From positions 3,626,501-3,690,500 of the forward strand of contig NZ_JAGINK010000001.1 of the NCBI RefSeq assembly GCF_017875955.1: a stretch of 64,000 bases of DNA, in the 5' to 3' direction. How positions within the stretch are numbered: the stretch's first letter is position 1; each line of letters opens with the position of its first letter. A model generated the notes under the pieces. It made no database searches. It saw only the letters and a program-made list of their open reading frames with translations, and was not told the DNA's origin. Origin of the DNA: Pseudomonas sp. BP8 (GTDB taxonomy: Bacteria > Pseudomonadota > Gammaproteobacteria > Pseudomonadales > Pseudomonadaceae). Below are positions 34,299-43,371 of the stretch, one piece after another. The translations under genes and the position numbers were made by a program.

Positions 34299-35257
34299 TG
34301 CAGACCAAGCGATGGCATACCTGGGCTAAACGGCTGTTCACGGTCGCGTTCCTCATCCTCATCCCGCTGCTGCTATACACGCTGGCACGCAACCTGGACT
34401 GGAACGAGGTGCGTCAGTCATTGCTTGCCTACAAGCCGAGCACATTGGTGATTGGTTTGGTGTTGGCCTTGTGCAGTTACCTGGTATTCGCCAGCTACGA
34501 TTTGCTGGCCCGCGCCTATACCGGTCATACGCTGCCGATACGCCAGGTCTTGCCGGTAGCCTTTGTCTGCTATGCGTTCAATCTGAACTTCACCACCTGG
34601 GTCGGTGGTGTGGCCTTGCGTTATCGCCTGTATGGCCGCTTGGGCCTGGATACCGCGACCATCACCAAGATCCTTACCCTCGGCCTGCTGACCAACTGGA
34701 TGGGCTACATGCTGCTGGCTGGCGCGGTGTTCGCCTCACGCCAGGTCAAGTTACCGGAGACCTGGGCAGTGGGCGTCAGCGGGCTACAATTGATTGGCGT
34801 TCTGTTGCTGCTGATCGTCGCGGGTTATGTGCTTGCCTGCGGCTTCGCCAAGCGACGCACCTGGCAATTTCGCGACCACGAGATCACCTTGCCATCGCTA
34901 CGCCTGGCGCTGTGCCAGGTGGCGCTTGGCGCAAGCAACTGGGCATTGATGGCGGCGTTGATCTATTGGTTGCTGCCGCATGACCTGTTCTATCCCTCGG
35001 TATTGGGCATTCTGCTCATCAGCTGTATCGCCGGTGTTGTCGCGCACATCCCGGCAGGACTGGGCGTACTGGAGACCGTCTTCCTTGCCCTGCTCCACGG
35101 CCAGATCGGCCAAGGCACGCTGGTGGCGGCGCTGCTGGGCTATCGCACCTTGTACTACCTGATCCCCCTGCTGCTGGCGTTGATTGCCTACCTGGTCCTG
35201 GAAAAGCGCGCCAAGGCCATGCGTCAGCAAGGTGAAGCGACATTGCGCAAGACCTGA
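34298..35257 (+). CDS. YbhN/UPF0104-family membrane protein
   Basis: A 319-aa polytopic inner-membrane protein with about 7-8 helices, of the lysylphosphatidylglycerol-synthase-TM (UPF0104) family. Family features: L-D-W-N-E-V after the first helix, N-L-N-F-T-T-W-V-G-G-V-A-L-R-Y-R-L-Y and I-P-A-G-L-G-V-L-E. Its ATG overlaps the last base of clsB. In E. coli ybhN is likewise linked to clsB; a lipid-transport or lipid-modifying role is plausible. Confidence 0.88.
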   Translation: MQTKRWHTWAKRLFTVAFLILIPLLLYTLARNLDWNEVRQSLLAYKPSTLVIGLVLALCSYLVFASYDLLARAYTGHTLPIRQVLPVAFVCYAFNLNFTTWVGGVALRYRLYGRLGLDTATITKILTLGLLTNWMGYMLLAGAVFASRQVKLPETWAVGVSGLQLIGVLLLLIVAGYVLACGFAKRRTWQFRDHEITLPSLRLALCQVALGASNWALMAALIYWLLPHDLFYPSVLGILLISCIAGVVAHIPAGLGVLETVFLALLHGQIGQGTLVAALLGYRTLYYLIPLLLALIAYLVLEKRAKAMRQQGEATLRKT

Positions 35258-35286
35258 ACAAGGGCCTCAGGCCCGGGAGGTATGCC

Positions 35287-35715
35287 ATGCGTGTCCCTGT
35301 TCTGCTGCTGTTGCTGGCAAGTTGCGCCAGCACCCAGGTGCTGGCCGAGGCCTGTGATGTAACGACCCGCTCGTCCAGTGAGGCGGTCAAGCCGGTACAG
35401 GGACATACCTGCTACAGCTTCAGCAATTTGCCGGCTGATACCATCAACTGGTCGTGCAGCAACGAAAGCAAGGAGATGCTCAATACTGAGAAACGCAAGG
35501 TTGACCGGTGTGCCGATGGTAGCGTTGGTAGCTGTATTGCGCCGGTGACCCAAGAGTCGCTGGCCAACCCCGATTCAGCGGGACGCGATGAGCCATCGAC
35601 CAAGCCTGCGCTGCCCAAGGATGCGCGGGTGGTCACCTACTATTACGATACGCCCAGCCTGGGCCAGGCGCGTTCCGATTGTGAGCGTAACAATGGCATT
35701 TGGCAGACCCATTGA
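35287..35715 (+). CDS. Secreted hypothetical protein
   Basis: A 142-aa protein with a signal peptide (P-V-L-L-L-L-L-A-S-C-A-S-T-Q-V-L-A-E). The L-A-S-C could be a lipobox, but the downstream V-L-A-E-A-C also fits signal peptidase I. The mature part has six Cys. It follows the ybhN-like gene by 29 bp with GGGAGG before the ATG, so it is probably the last gene of the operon. No family recognised. Confidence 0.72.
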   Translation: MRVPVLLLLLASCASTQVLAEACDVTTRSSSEAVKPVQGHTCYSFSNLPADTINWSCSNESKEMLNTEKRKVDRCADGSVGSCIAPVTQESLANPDSAGRDEPSTKPALPKDARVVTYYYDTPSLGQARSDCERNNGIWQTH

Positions 35716-35792
35716 CGACGTAAGCATGGCACCGGCGTTGCCGGTGTTTGCGGTTCAAACCCGCGCCTACAGATTTCAAGAACGCCCCGAAA

Positions 35793-35825
35793 CCTGTAGG
35801 AGCGGGCTTGCCCCGCGAAGAGGCC
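35793..35825. repeat. P. putida-type REP element
   Basis: CTGTAGGAGCGGGCTTGCCC followed by CGCGAAGAGGCC: the classic ~35-bp pseudomonad repetitive extragenic palindrome. It lies between convergent genes. Relatives occur at 57214 and 57279. Confidence 0.9.
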
Positions 35826-35843
35826 AGCCCTAACACCGCAAGC

Positions 35844-36020
35844 TTATGTAAATTCGGCCTTATCGGCCTTGCCGCACTCGCAATCACCCATGCGACACGG
35901 CTCACCGTCGCGGTGTCCGCGCGCACAGGCTTCGCAGCAATAGGCCTTGCCGCCCTGCTGCACCGCATTGGCATCGACCCGGCAGTTGCACGTCGGGCAG
36001 GCGCAGGTTTGCTCTGTCAT
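35844..36020 (-). CDS. Bacterial metallothionein
   Basis: A 58-aa Cys-rich protein. C-A-C-P-T-C-N-C, Y-C-C-E-A-C-A-R-G-H, and C-R-M-G-D-C-E-C-G give 11 Cys plus His, matching the pseudomonad SmtA/BmtA family that binds Zn/Cd. The start is ATG 36020 with AGAGGA inside the end of the upstream gene. It is downstream of, and nearly touching, the acidic protein gene, so probably co-transcribed. Confidence 0.88.
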   Translation of the reverse strand: MTEQTCACPTCNCRVDANAVQQGGKAYCCEACARGHRDGEPCRMGDCECGKADKAEFT

Positions 36021-36022
36021 GA

Positions 36023-36499
36023 TCAATTCCTCTCGTCTTCGTCATCCCCTTCCACTGGCGACACCCGGTCAGCCCAAGGCTCGCCATCCAAAGGCGCTGA
36101 ACGCGCCAGTTCCGCTTCATCCAGGCCAAACCCACCGCCAATCTCACTCGCATCGACCCGACGCAGCTCCTGATCGGCCGGCCCACCCTCGCCGCCCGGC
36201 TCATGCGGATCACGTGCGCCGCTCTCGTCATACAAGGTGTCAGGGCTCAGGTCGTCCATGGTCACGTTGTCCTCATGCAGGCTGTCGCTGAGCGCCTCGC
36301 CGCCGCTCATGCCGCTCTCGGCGACCCGCCGTGGCGGGAACTCTTCATTGACTTCGCGAGCAGAGCGCTCATCACCGACGCGCCCTTGGCGCTCATCGTT
36401 ACGGTCGCTGAAATCCAGCTCATGAACGCTGCCCATGCGGTCCTCGGTGTCGTCGATTTCAACCTGAGGACGGTGTTTCGGATCGTCTGGCTGAGCCAT
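36023..36499 (-). CDS. Acidic hypothetical protein (so-called HPr-related)
   Basis: A 158-aa very acidic, low-complexity protein, from the ATG at 36499 with GGAGA 7 nt upstream. The frame is open far upstream but that part is only the antisense of ligD. C-terminal L-S-P-D-T-L-Y-D-E-S-G-A-R-D-P-H-E-P-G-G and G-L-D-E-A-E-L-A-R match a pseudomonad protein often labelled HPr-related; no PTS HPr fold or phospho-His site is visible. It precedes the metallothionein gene by 2 nt. Confidence 0.7.
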   Translation of the reverse strand: MAQPDDPKHRPQVEIDDTEDRMGSVHELDFSDRNDERQGRVGDERSAREVNEEFPPRRVAESGMSGGEALSDSLHEDNVTMDDLSPDTLYDESGARDPHEPGGEGGPADQELRRVDASEIGGGFGLDEAELARSAPLDGEPWADRVSPVEGDDEDERN

Positions 36500-36655
36500 T
36501 TCGGTTCTCCGGCAAGTGGGTTCATTCGGTCGACTGCCAAGCCCCGCCAATGATTCAGAGTTTTTGCCCAAAGGCAGCCTCCGTAACAGATTGAACTCTG
36601 CCCAGCACCGCCCTCTCCCACCTCTAGAGACCCGCGAATCGTCCCGGAGCCCGTC

Positions 36656-39142
36656 ATGGCCAAACCCCTGCAGGAGTACCAGCGCAAGCGTGACTTCAAT
36701 GTAACCCCGGAACCGGCAGGCAAGCGCCAGCACGGCAAGCAGGAGCATGCCTTGCAGTATTGCATCCAGAAACACGATGCCAGCCACCTGCACTACGACT
36801 TTCGCCTGGAACTCGACGGCACACTGAAAAGCTGGGCAATCCCCAAAGGCCCCTCGCTGGACCCCAAGGTGCGCCGGCTGGCCGTGCATGTTGAAGACCA
36901 CCCGCTCGATTACGCCGATTTCGAAGGCACCATCCCCGAGGGCCACTACGGCGCCGGCGACGTCATCGTCTGGGATCGCGGTGTGTGGGAGCCCGAAGGT
37001 GATCCGCACACCAGCTATGCCAAAGGCAAGCTGCGTTTTCGTCTGCAAGGGGAAAAATTGTCCGGTGTATGGAACCTGTTTCGCACTCACCTGGCAGGCA
37101 AGAAAGAGCAGTGGATGCTGGTCAAGTCGCACGACGGCGAGGCCCGCAGCGAGGCGCAATACAGCATCGTCGACGCCCAGCCCGACAGCGTCCTCAGTGA
37201 TCGCACACTGGTCTCGCGGCGCGCCAAACCGGCCGAACAGCCGGCTAAGCAACCCACCGCCAGCCGCCGTCGCACAACTGCCGCCAAGGCCGATCTGCCC
37301 GATCGCATCCAGCCCCAGCTGGCCACCCTGGTGGACTCAGCACCTGGCGGTGACTGGCGCTATGAGGTCAAGTTCGATGGCTACCGTATCCTCGCCCGGA
37401 TTGACGGTGATGACATACGGCTGTTTACCCGCAACGGCCACGACTGGAGCGCGAAGATGCCGCATCAGGTCGCGGCACTGCGCAAGCTCAAGCTCGAGTC
37501 GGCCTGGCTAGATGGCGAGATGGTAGTGGCGGGTGACAACGGCGTGGCCGACTTTCAGGCGCTGCAAAACGCCTTCGATACCGAGCAAGACCAGCAGATC
37601 ACCTATTACCTGTTCGACCTGCCGTACTTCAATGGTCGCGACCTGCGCCAGGCGCCCCTGCTGGAGCGCCGCGAACAGCTCGCCACGTTGTTGGCGAAAG
37701 ATCGCGGCGAGGTACTCAAGTTTTCTGCAGATTTCGATGAGCCCGTGGAGTCGTTGCTCGATAGCGCCTGTCGCCTGGAACTCGAAGGCCTGATTGGCAA
37801 GCGCGTCGACAGCCCCTACAGCGGCCGGCGCAGCAGCGACTGGATCAAGCTCAAGTGCAAGCAGCGCCAAGAGTTCGTGATCGTCGGCTACACCGATCCG
37901 AAGGGCAGCCGCAGCGGGTTCGGCGCGTTGTTGCTGGCCTTGCATGACAGCGACAGCGGCAAATTGCGCTACGCGGGCAAGGTTGGCACAGGGTTTACCG
38001 TCACCACGCTGGCAAGCATCCATGCCCGTCTCAAGCCACTCGAGATCGCCAAGCCAAGCCTGGCTGATCCGCCCACCGGCGCCGAGGCGCGCGGTGTGCA
38101 CTGGCTCAAGCCGACTCTGTTGGCCGAGGTCGGCTACGCCCAAATGACCCGCGAAGGCCTTGTGCGTCACTCGGTGTTCCACGGCCTGCGCGACGACAAG
38201 CCGGCCAAGGCCATCGACCTAGAGCGCGCCGCGCCCGCGGCCTCGGCGAAAAAGGAGCAGAACACCTTGAGCGACCTGCATTTGACTCACCCAGAGCGGG
38301 TAATCGACGCCAGTAGCGGCGTCACCAAGCGCGAAGTGGCCGAGTACTACGCTGCAGTCGCGCCGTGGATCATGCCCCAGCTCAAGGACCGTCCAGTAGC
38401 CTTGGTGCGGGCACCCGAAGGCCTCGCAGGAGAGCTGTTCTTTCAGAAGAATGCCGGCCAGTTGCACATTCCCGATGTCGTCAGCTATGACAAAGCCCAG
38501 GCCGGCCAGGCGGCGATGGTCATCAATCGCCCGCAAACGTTGCTCGGCGCCGTGCAGATGAACATGCTCGAGCTGCACACCTGGAACGCTACCGACAAGG
38601 ACTTCGACAAGCCCGACCGTTTCGTGCTTGACCTCGACCCCGACCCGGCGCTGCCCTGGAAAGCGATGATCGAGGCTACCCAGCTGACCCTGACCCTGCT
38701 TGACGAGCTTGGCCTCAAGGTGTTCCTCAAGACCAGCGGCGGCAAAGGGATGCATCTGGTCGTGCCGTTGACCCGGCGTGCAGGCTGGGACGAGGTCAAG
38801 GACTTCAGCCACGCCATCGTCGACTACCTGGCCAAGCTTTTCCCTGATCGCCTCAGCGCGGTGTCCGGTCCCAAAAACCGGGTCGGGCGCATCTTCATCG
38901 ATTACCTGCGTAACGGCAAAGGCGCAACCACGGCCTGTGCTTACACGTTGCGGGCGCGCGAAGGCCTGCCGGTGTCGGTGCCCATCTGGCGCGAAGAGCT
39001 GACGGACCTTAAAGGTGCCAACCAATGGACGATTTCTACGATCAGCGAGCGCCTGGCCGAGATTGATGATCCCTGGGCAGACCTGGCCAAGACGCGTCAA
39101 TCGATCACTGCGCGGATGCGCAAGCAAATGGGGCTCGCTTGA
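36656..39142 (+). CDS. ligD: Multifunctional DNA ligase D (NHEJ)
   Basis: An 828-aa three-domain LigD. The 3'-phosphoesterase domain (about 30-170) has H-L-H-Y-D-F-R-L-E and E-G-H-Y-G-A-G-D-V; the ATP-dependent ligase (about 215-520) has Y-E-V-K-F-D-G-Y-R with lysine 239 as AMP acceptor; the polymerase/primase domain (about 535-828) has F-V-L-D-L-D-P-D-P. The order PE-LIG-POL is the Pseudomonas one. It acts with Ku, encoded convergently at 42225. It heads an operon of four overlapping genes. Confidence 0.95.
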   Translation: MAKPLQEYQRKRDFNVTPEPAGKRQHGKQEHALQYCIQKHDASHLHYDFRLELDGTLKSWAIPKGPSLDPKVRRLAVHVEDHPLDYADFEGTIPEGHYGAGDVIVWDRGVWEPEGDPHTSYAKGKLRFRLQGEKLSGVWNLFRTHLAGKKEQWMLVKSHDGEARSEAQYSIVDAQPDSVLSDRTLVSRRAKPAEQPAKQPTASRRRTTAAKADLPDRIQPQLATLVDSAPGGDWRYEVKFDGYRILARIDGDDIRLFTRNGHDWSAKMPHQVAALRKLKLESAWLDGEMVVAGDNGVADFQALQNAFDTEQDQQITYYLFDLPYFNGRDLRQAPLLERREQLATLLAKDRGEVLKFSADFDEPVESLLDSACRLELEGLIGKRVDSPYSGRRSSDWIKLKCKQRQEFVIVGYTDPKGSRSGFGALLLALHDSDSGKLRYAGKVGTGFTVTTLASIHARLKPLEIAKPSLADPPTGAEARGVHWLKPTLLAEVGYAQMTREGLVRHSVFHGLRDDKPAKAIDLERAAPAASAKKEQNTLSDLHLTHPERVIDASSGVTKREVAEYYAAVAPWIMPQLKDRPVALVRAPEGLAGELFFQKNAGQLHIPDVVSYDKAQAGQAAMVINRPQTLLGAVQMNMLELHTWNATDKDFDKPDRFVLDLDPDPALPWKAMIEATQLTLTLLDELGLKVFLKTSGGKGMHLVVPLTRRAGWDEVKDFSHAIVDYLAKLFPDRLSAVSGPKNRVGRIFIDYLRNGKGATTACAYTLRAREGLPVSVPIWREELTDLKGANQWTISTISERLAEIDDPWADLAKTRQSITARMRKQMGLA

Positions 39143-39144
39143 AA

Positions 39145-40188
39145 ATGGGCATTGTTGAACAACTCGATAACACGCAGCTCGAACAGTTGTTGCAGGCGTT
39201 CAGCGTACGGCAACAGCCCCTGAGGCTCGACGAGCAGCTTCCCCTGCTGATGCACGCCTTGCAGGCCAATCAACTCGACCAGCTACCGCTACCAGGCCAC
39301 GGTCATACCCTGCAACGCTGGCAGATATTGGCCCGGGTTGCCGGCTGTGACTTGGCGCTGGCCAAGCTCTACGAGGGCCACACCGACGCGCTGGCCATCC
39401 TTGCAGAATGCAGCGCGTCACACCTCGCGGGTACTGGCATCTGGGGTGTCTGGGCCGCCGAACCGCCCGACGCCCGTGTCCACATCACGGCGCGCGACGG
39501 CGAGAAAGTACGCTTGAGCGGGCGCAAGGCCTGGTGTTCGGGCGCGCTGCAGGTTGATCGCGGCTTGATCACTGCGTGGGCCGATGACGAGCGCCCGCAA
39601 CTGGTCGCCATCGACCTGTCGCAACCCGGCCAGCGCATCATTGCCGATCATTGGCACGCGGTGGGCATGGCGACCACCGCCAGTGCCGACATCGAGTTCG
39701 AGGACGCACCGGGCATAGCCGTTGGCCAGCCCGGCCAATACCTGGCCCGGCCTGGCTTCTGGCATGGCGGTGGCGGTATCGCTGCCTGCTGGTATGGCGG
39801 CGCCGAAGCGTTGGCCGGGTACCTGTTCGAACACCGCCGCACGTCGCGCCCTGACCCACATGCCGACGCCCACCTGGGCAGTGTCGATGCCGCGCTCTAT
39901 GGCGCCCGCGCCGCCTTGCGCGAATGCGCGGCGTGGATCGACCGGCAACCGCAGGCCGATGCCAGCTTTGAAGTGCAGCGCGTGCGCGCCCAGGTCGAGC
40001 AGGCGGTCGACACGGTGATCGCGCATGTCGGCCGGGCCTTGGGGGCTACGCCGTTCTGTCGCAACAGCCATTTCGCCCGGCTTAGCGCCGACCTTCCGGT
40101 TTACCTGCGTCAGAGCCATGCCGAGCGTGACCTGGCCAACCTTGGACAAGCGCTGGCACAGAGGCCGGCGGGAGCCTGGCAACTATGA
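39145..40188 (+). CDS. Acyl-CoA dehydrogenase-like flavoprotein
   Basis: 347 aa from ATG 39145; a TTG at 39139 overlapping the ligD stop is an alternative. The pattern V-A-G-C-D-L-A-L-A-K-L-Y-E-G-H, T-G-I-W-G-V-W-A-A-E, S-G-R-K-A-W-C-S-G-A and the C-terminal helical bundle fit the acyl-CoA dehydrogenase fold, somewhat shorter than usual. The catalytic Glu is not obvious, so its redox chemistry is uncertain. Part of the ligD operon. Confidence 0.75.
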   Translation: MGIVEQLDNTQLEQLLQAFSVRQQPLRLDEQLPLLMHALQANQLDQLPLPGHGHTLQRWQILARVAGCDLALAKLYEGHTDALAILAECSASHLAGTGIWGVWAAEPPDARVHITARDGEKVRLSGRKAWCSGALQVDRGLITAWADDERPQLVAIDLSQPGQRIIADHWHAVGMATTASADIEFEDAPGIAVGQPGQYLARPGFWHGGGGIAACWYGGAEALAGYLFEHRRTSRPDPHADAHLGSVDAALYGARAALRECAAWIDRQPQADASFEVQRVRAQVEQAVDTVIAHVGRALGATPFCRNSHFARLSADLPVYLRQSHAERDLANLGQALAQRPAGAWQL

Positions 40189-40940
40189 CTGAAAACCTGA
40201 TTCAGGCCAGTACGGGCACGCCGTGGGCCGACTGGCAGCAATCCGCGCACTTGTCCCGAGCGACTTGGCTCGACCCGCGCCAGCTGTGCCCACCGGGGCG
40301 CCGGTTAGTACTGGTGGCTCCGCATCCGGATGATGAGATCCTCATGGCCGGCGGCCTGCTGGCCGGGTTTCGGGGCCGCGAGCAAGACCTGGTGCTGATC
40401 TCGGCCACCGACGGTGAAGGCAGCCATCCGCACTCGGCCCACTGGACAGAGCATCGCCTGCGCCGTCAGCGCCCACTGGAAAGCCGCCACGCTTTGCAGC
40501 AGCTGGATCTCGACCTCAATGCCCTCGACTGGCGGCGGCTCAACCTCAAGGACGGCGCACTGCCCAGGGATGAGGCGTTTCTGGTCAATCACCTGAACCA
40601 GTTGCTCAAGCCCGATGACCTGCTGCTCACCACCTGGCGTGGCGATGGCCACTGCGATCACGAGGCAGTTGGCCGCGCAGCTGCGCAGGCAGCCCTGGCG
40701 CGCAAGGCACAACTGGGCGAAGTGCCGGTGTGGGCCTGGCACTGGGCAACTCCCGATGACCCACGCTTGCCTTGGGCACGGGCACACCGCATCCAGCTTG
40801 ATGAGGTCAACCTGGCACGCAAACGCCAGGCCATCAGCGCCCATGCAAGCCAGATGGAGTCCGATGAAGGCCGCCCCCCGGTCCTGCCACAGCACTTGCT
40901 GGAGTGCCTTCTGCAACCGTTCGAACTGGTGTTCCTATGA
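40185..40940 (+). CDS. PIG-L family deacetylase
   Basis: A 251-aa zinc hydrolase of the LmbE/PIG-L family. V-A-P-H-P-D-D-E-I-L carries the H-P-D-D zinc/catalytic motif, T-D-G-E-G-S-H follows, and G-H-C-D-H-E-A-V-G gives the second His pair. Family enzymes remove N-acetyl from sugars. It overlaps the acyl-CoA-dehydrogenase-like gene by 4 nt and the methyltransferase gene by 4 nt, so this is one translationally coupled unit. Confidence 0.88.
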   Translation: MTENLIQASTGTPWADWQQSAHLSRATWLDPRQLCPPGRRLVLVAPHPDDEILMAGGLLAGFRGREQDLVLISATDGEGSHPHSAHWTEHRLRRQRPLESRHALQQLDLDLNALDWRRLNLKDGALPRDEAFLVNHLNQLLKPDDLLLTTWRGDGHCDHEAVGRAAAQAALARKAQLGEVPVWAWHWATPDDPRLPWARAHRIQLDEVNLARKRQAISAHASQMESDEGRPPVLPQHLLECLLQPFELVFL

Positions 40941-41536
40941 GCCTTGATGCGCAGTATTTTGCCGAGTTATACGCCGACAACGATGATCCATGGGCGTTTC
41001 GCACACGCTGGTACGAACGGCGCAAGCGCGAACTGGTGATGGCCAGCCTGCCGCGCCAGTATTATGAAAGGGTGTTCGAGCCCGCCTGCGCCAATGGCGA
41101 ACTGAGCGTGTTGCTGGCCGACCGCTGCGCCAGCCTGCTCTGTCAGGACCTCGACCCAACCGCGGTGAACCTTGCCCGCGAGCGGCTCAGCGCGGTCAGC
41201 CATGCCAGCGTCGAACTTGGCCGCCTGCCCGCCGACTGGCCGGGGCAGAGCTTCGACCTGATTGTCCTGAGCGAGGTCGGCTATTACCTGAATCCTACCG
41301 ATTGGCTGCAAGTGATCGAGCAGTCGGTGGCCAGTCTTGACGACGATGGCGGTCTGTTGGCCTGCCACTGGCGCCATCCGATCGCTGGCTGCCCGCAAGA
41401 TGGCCGAGCAGTGCACGACCTGCTGGCCAAGCATCTGCCCCTGTATCGGGTGTTCCGTCATGAAGAGGCAGATTTTTTGCTGGAGTACTGGTCGTGCCAG
41501 CCCAGCGTGGTCGACCTGGATGAGAGGTGCGCATGA
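40937..41536 (+). CDS. SAM-dependent methyltransferase (NodS-like)
   Basis: 199 aa from the ATG at 40937, which overlaps the PIG-L stop. The start Y-F-A-E-L-Y-A-D-N-D-D-P-W-A-F-R-T-R-W-Y and motif I V-F-E-P-A-C-A-N-G-E-L-S match NodS-type methyltransferases; D-L-I-V-L-S-E-V is motif IV. NodS methylates a deacetylated sugar amine, which fits the deacetylase just upstream. Substrate here unknown. Confidence 0.82.
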   Translation: MSLDAQYFAELYADNDDPWAFRTRWYERRKRELVMASLPRQYYERVFEPACANGELSVLLADRCASLLCQDLDPTAVNLARERLSAVSHASVELGRLPADWPGQSFDLIVLSEVGYYLNPTDWLQVIEQSVASLDDDGGLLACHWRHPIAGCPQDGRAVHDLLAKHLPLYRVFRHEEADFLLEYWSCQPSVVDLDERCA

Positions 41537-42192
41537 TTGCAGTGATCATCCCCGCACATAACGAAGCCAGGCGGCTCGGGCGTTGCTTGAAATCGGTGAT
41601 GGCGGCTGCCTCGCAAGCGGAGCAAGCCGGCCACCGGGTCGAGGTGTTGGTGGTGCTGGACCGCTGCAGCGACGGCAGTGAGGCCGTGGCCCGTCGGCAT
41701 GGCGTGGCTACGTTGGCTGTGGCGGCGGGCAACGTCGGCGGCGCCCGGCGGGCAGGCGCAGCGCTGATGCTGGAGCGCGGGGCGTCTTGGCTGGCGTGTA
41801 CCGACGCCGACAGTCGCGTACCCAGCCACTGGCTGCTGTGGCAACTGGCCTGTGCTGCCGATGTGGTTTGTGGAACGGTGCACATCGAGCATTGGCAGCC
41901 CTGGCAGAAGGCCGCGCTGCGCCAGTTGTATCGGAGCCGATATGATGCCTGTGAAGGGCACCGGCATATTCACGGCGCAAACCTCGGCGTATGTGCCCGC
42001 GCCTATGAACAGGTCGGCGGTTTTGCGCCATTGCCGGCGCATGAGGATGTGCAGTTGGTACGGGCGCTGGAGGCCAATGGGGCGCAGATCGTGTGGACGG
42101 CCAAGCACAGCGTGGCCACCAGCAGCCGGCGGGACAGCCGCGCACGGGAAGGTTTTGGGGATTATCTGGCGGGATTGGAGGCAGCCCCTTAG
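41533..42192 (+). CDS. Family 2 glycosyltransferase
   Basis: 219 aa from ATG 41533, overlapping the methyltransferase stop, with GAGAGG 5 nt upstream. GT-A fold: V-I-I-P-A-H-N-E-A-R-R-L, V-V-L-D-R-C-S-D-G-S, and metal-binding T-D-A-D-S-R-V. No membrane segments. Last gene of the ligD operon; with the deacetylase and methyltransferase it suggests assembly or modification of a glycoconjugate. Confidence 0.85.
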   Translation: MIAVIIPAHNEARRLGRCLKSVMAAASQAEQAGHRVEVLVVLDRCSDGSEAVARRHGVATLAVAAGNVGGARRAGAALMLERGASWLACTDADSRVPSHWLLWQLACAADVVCGTVHIEHWQPWQKAALRQLYRSRYDACEGHRHIHGANLGVCARAYEQVGGFAPLPAHEDVQLVRALEANGAQIVWTAKHSVATSSRRDSRAREGFGDYLAGLEAAP

Positions 42193-42224
42193 TACCTGCT
42201 AAAGGGCTGCACCACCAGTCCCAC

Positions 42225-43100
42225 TCATGACGCCTTGCGCGTACGCTTGGCCGGCTTCTTCTCTGGCTCTTCCTTGACAGCAGCCTTCTTCTTCGGTGCC
42301 GCAGTCGCCCCTTTGCCACCCAGGCTGCGCTTGAGCAGCTCGGTCAGGTCGAGAATATCGGCTCCCTTGTGCGCCGCCTCGCCATCGCCCTTCTCTACCA
42401 CGCTGATCTTGCCCTTGCTGGCCTTCTCTTCCACCAGGTCCATGATCGTCTGCCGAAACGCATCATGGTAGTCATCAGGGCTCCACGGCCCACTCATGTC
42501 CTGTACCAGGCGCTTGGCCATGTCCAGCTCACGTTTGTCGACCTTGGTTTCGGTCACGCTCTTGTCCAGCTCCAGCGTGTCGATACCGCGCACCTCCTCT
42601 GGCCAGCGCAGCGTTATCATCACCAAGGCGTCTTCCAGCGGGCGCAACAGGGCCAGGTGCTGGCGGGTATGCAATACGACCGTGGCCAAGGCCACCTTGC
42701 CGGTACTCTCCAGGGTTTCCCTGAGCAAGGCATAAACCTTGCCGCCGCGCCGGTCAGGGCTCAGGTAGTAAGGCGTGTCGAAGTGCTGCAGAGGAATGTC
42801 GGTAGCCTCGACAAACGAAAAGATGTCGATGGTCTGAGTGGCTTCCGGCCGCGCGTTGCGGATTTCTTCCTCGCTGATGATCACATAGCGGCCTTTTTCG
42901 TACTCCACGCCCTTGACCACGTTGTCCTTGTCGATGTCCTTGCCGGTGGTCTTGTTCACCCGCTTGTAGCCAACCGGGTCCATGCTGCGTTTGTCGAGCC
43001 AATCGAAGTCGACCCGCTCGGTACGCACAGCGGTATTGAGTGAAACGGGAATGTGCACGAGGCCGAAGCTGATCGCGCCTTTCCAGATAGCTCGGGCCAT
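42225..43100 (-). CDS. ku: Ku protein, DNA end-binding
   Basis: A 291-aa bacterial Ku. The N-terminus R-A-I-W-K-G-A-I-S-F-G-L-V-H-I-P-V, L-D-K-R-S-M-D-P-V-G-Y-K-R-V-N and E-Y-E-K-G-R-Y-V-I-I are the family signature, and the C-terminus is Lys/Ala-rich as in long bacterial Ku tails. It forms a dimer that recruits LigD. Convergent with the ligD operon; its start is 5 nt after the Cys-rich miniprotein stop. Confidence 0.95.
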   Translation of the reverse strand: MARAIWKGAISFGLVHIPVSLNTAVRTERVDFDWLDKRSMDPVGYKRVNKTTGKDIDKDNVVKGVEYEKGRYVIISEEEIRNARPEATQTIDIFSFVEATDIPLQHFDTPYYLSPDRRGGKVYALLRETLESTGKVALATVVLHTRQHLALLRPLEDALVMITLRWPEEVRGIDTLELDKSVTETKVDKRELDMAKRLVQDMSGPWSPDDYHDAFRQTIMDLVEEKASKGKISVVEKGDGEAAHKGADILDLTELLKRSLGGKGATAAPKKKAAVKEEPEKKPAKRTRKAS

Positions 43101-43105
43101 GACGG

Positions 43106-43252
43106 TCAGCTCCTACTAGGCTTCACAGGTTGGTCAGATTGGCAATAGCGCAACGCACCACAACGTTCGCAGCACTGGCATTGCAAGCCAGCGGCCTCGC
43201 CACAGAGCACAGCGCGCCATTGGCAGCCGCGCAGCAGGCAGAAGAGTTTCAT
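43106..43252 (-). CDS. Cys-rich miniprotein (PSPA7_2676-like)
   Basis: A 48-aa protein starting M-K-L-F-C-L-L-R-G-C-Q-W, with C-Q-C-C-E-R-C-G-A-L-R-Y-C, likely a small zinc-binding knuckle. AAGGAGG precedes the ATG at 43252. It resembles a pseudomonad family I recall as PSPA7_2676. It is directly upstream of ku and probably co-transcribed. Confidence 0.7.
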   Translation of the reverse strand: MKLFCLLRGCQWRAVLCGEAAGLQCQCCERCGALRYCQSDQPVKPSRS

Positions 43253-43371
43253 CAGCCACCTCCTTGTCCCGGTAGTTTCGCGGGCACTTACTGGGACTGA
43301 CTGCGTGGCGCCGTTAAGGTTTAGTTGGCCTGCCCTGCGGCATCGACTGCCTTTCACCCGCGGCCAAGGGA

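Noticed and set aside
36500..37252. Upstream extension of the acidic protein frame (up to a 409-aa reading frame)
   Set aside because: It is antisense to the well-supported ligD gene, while the ATG at 36499 has a good SD and begins the acidic protein.
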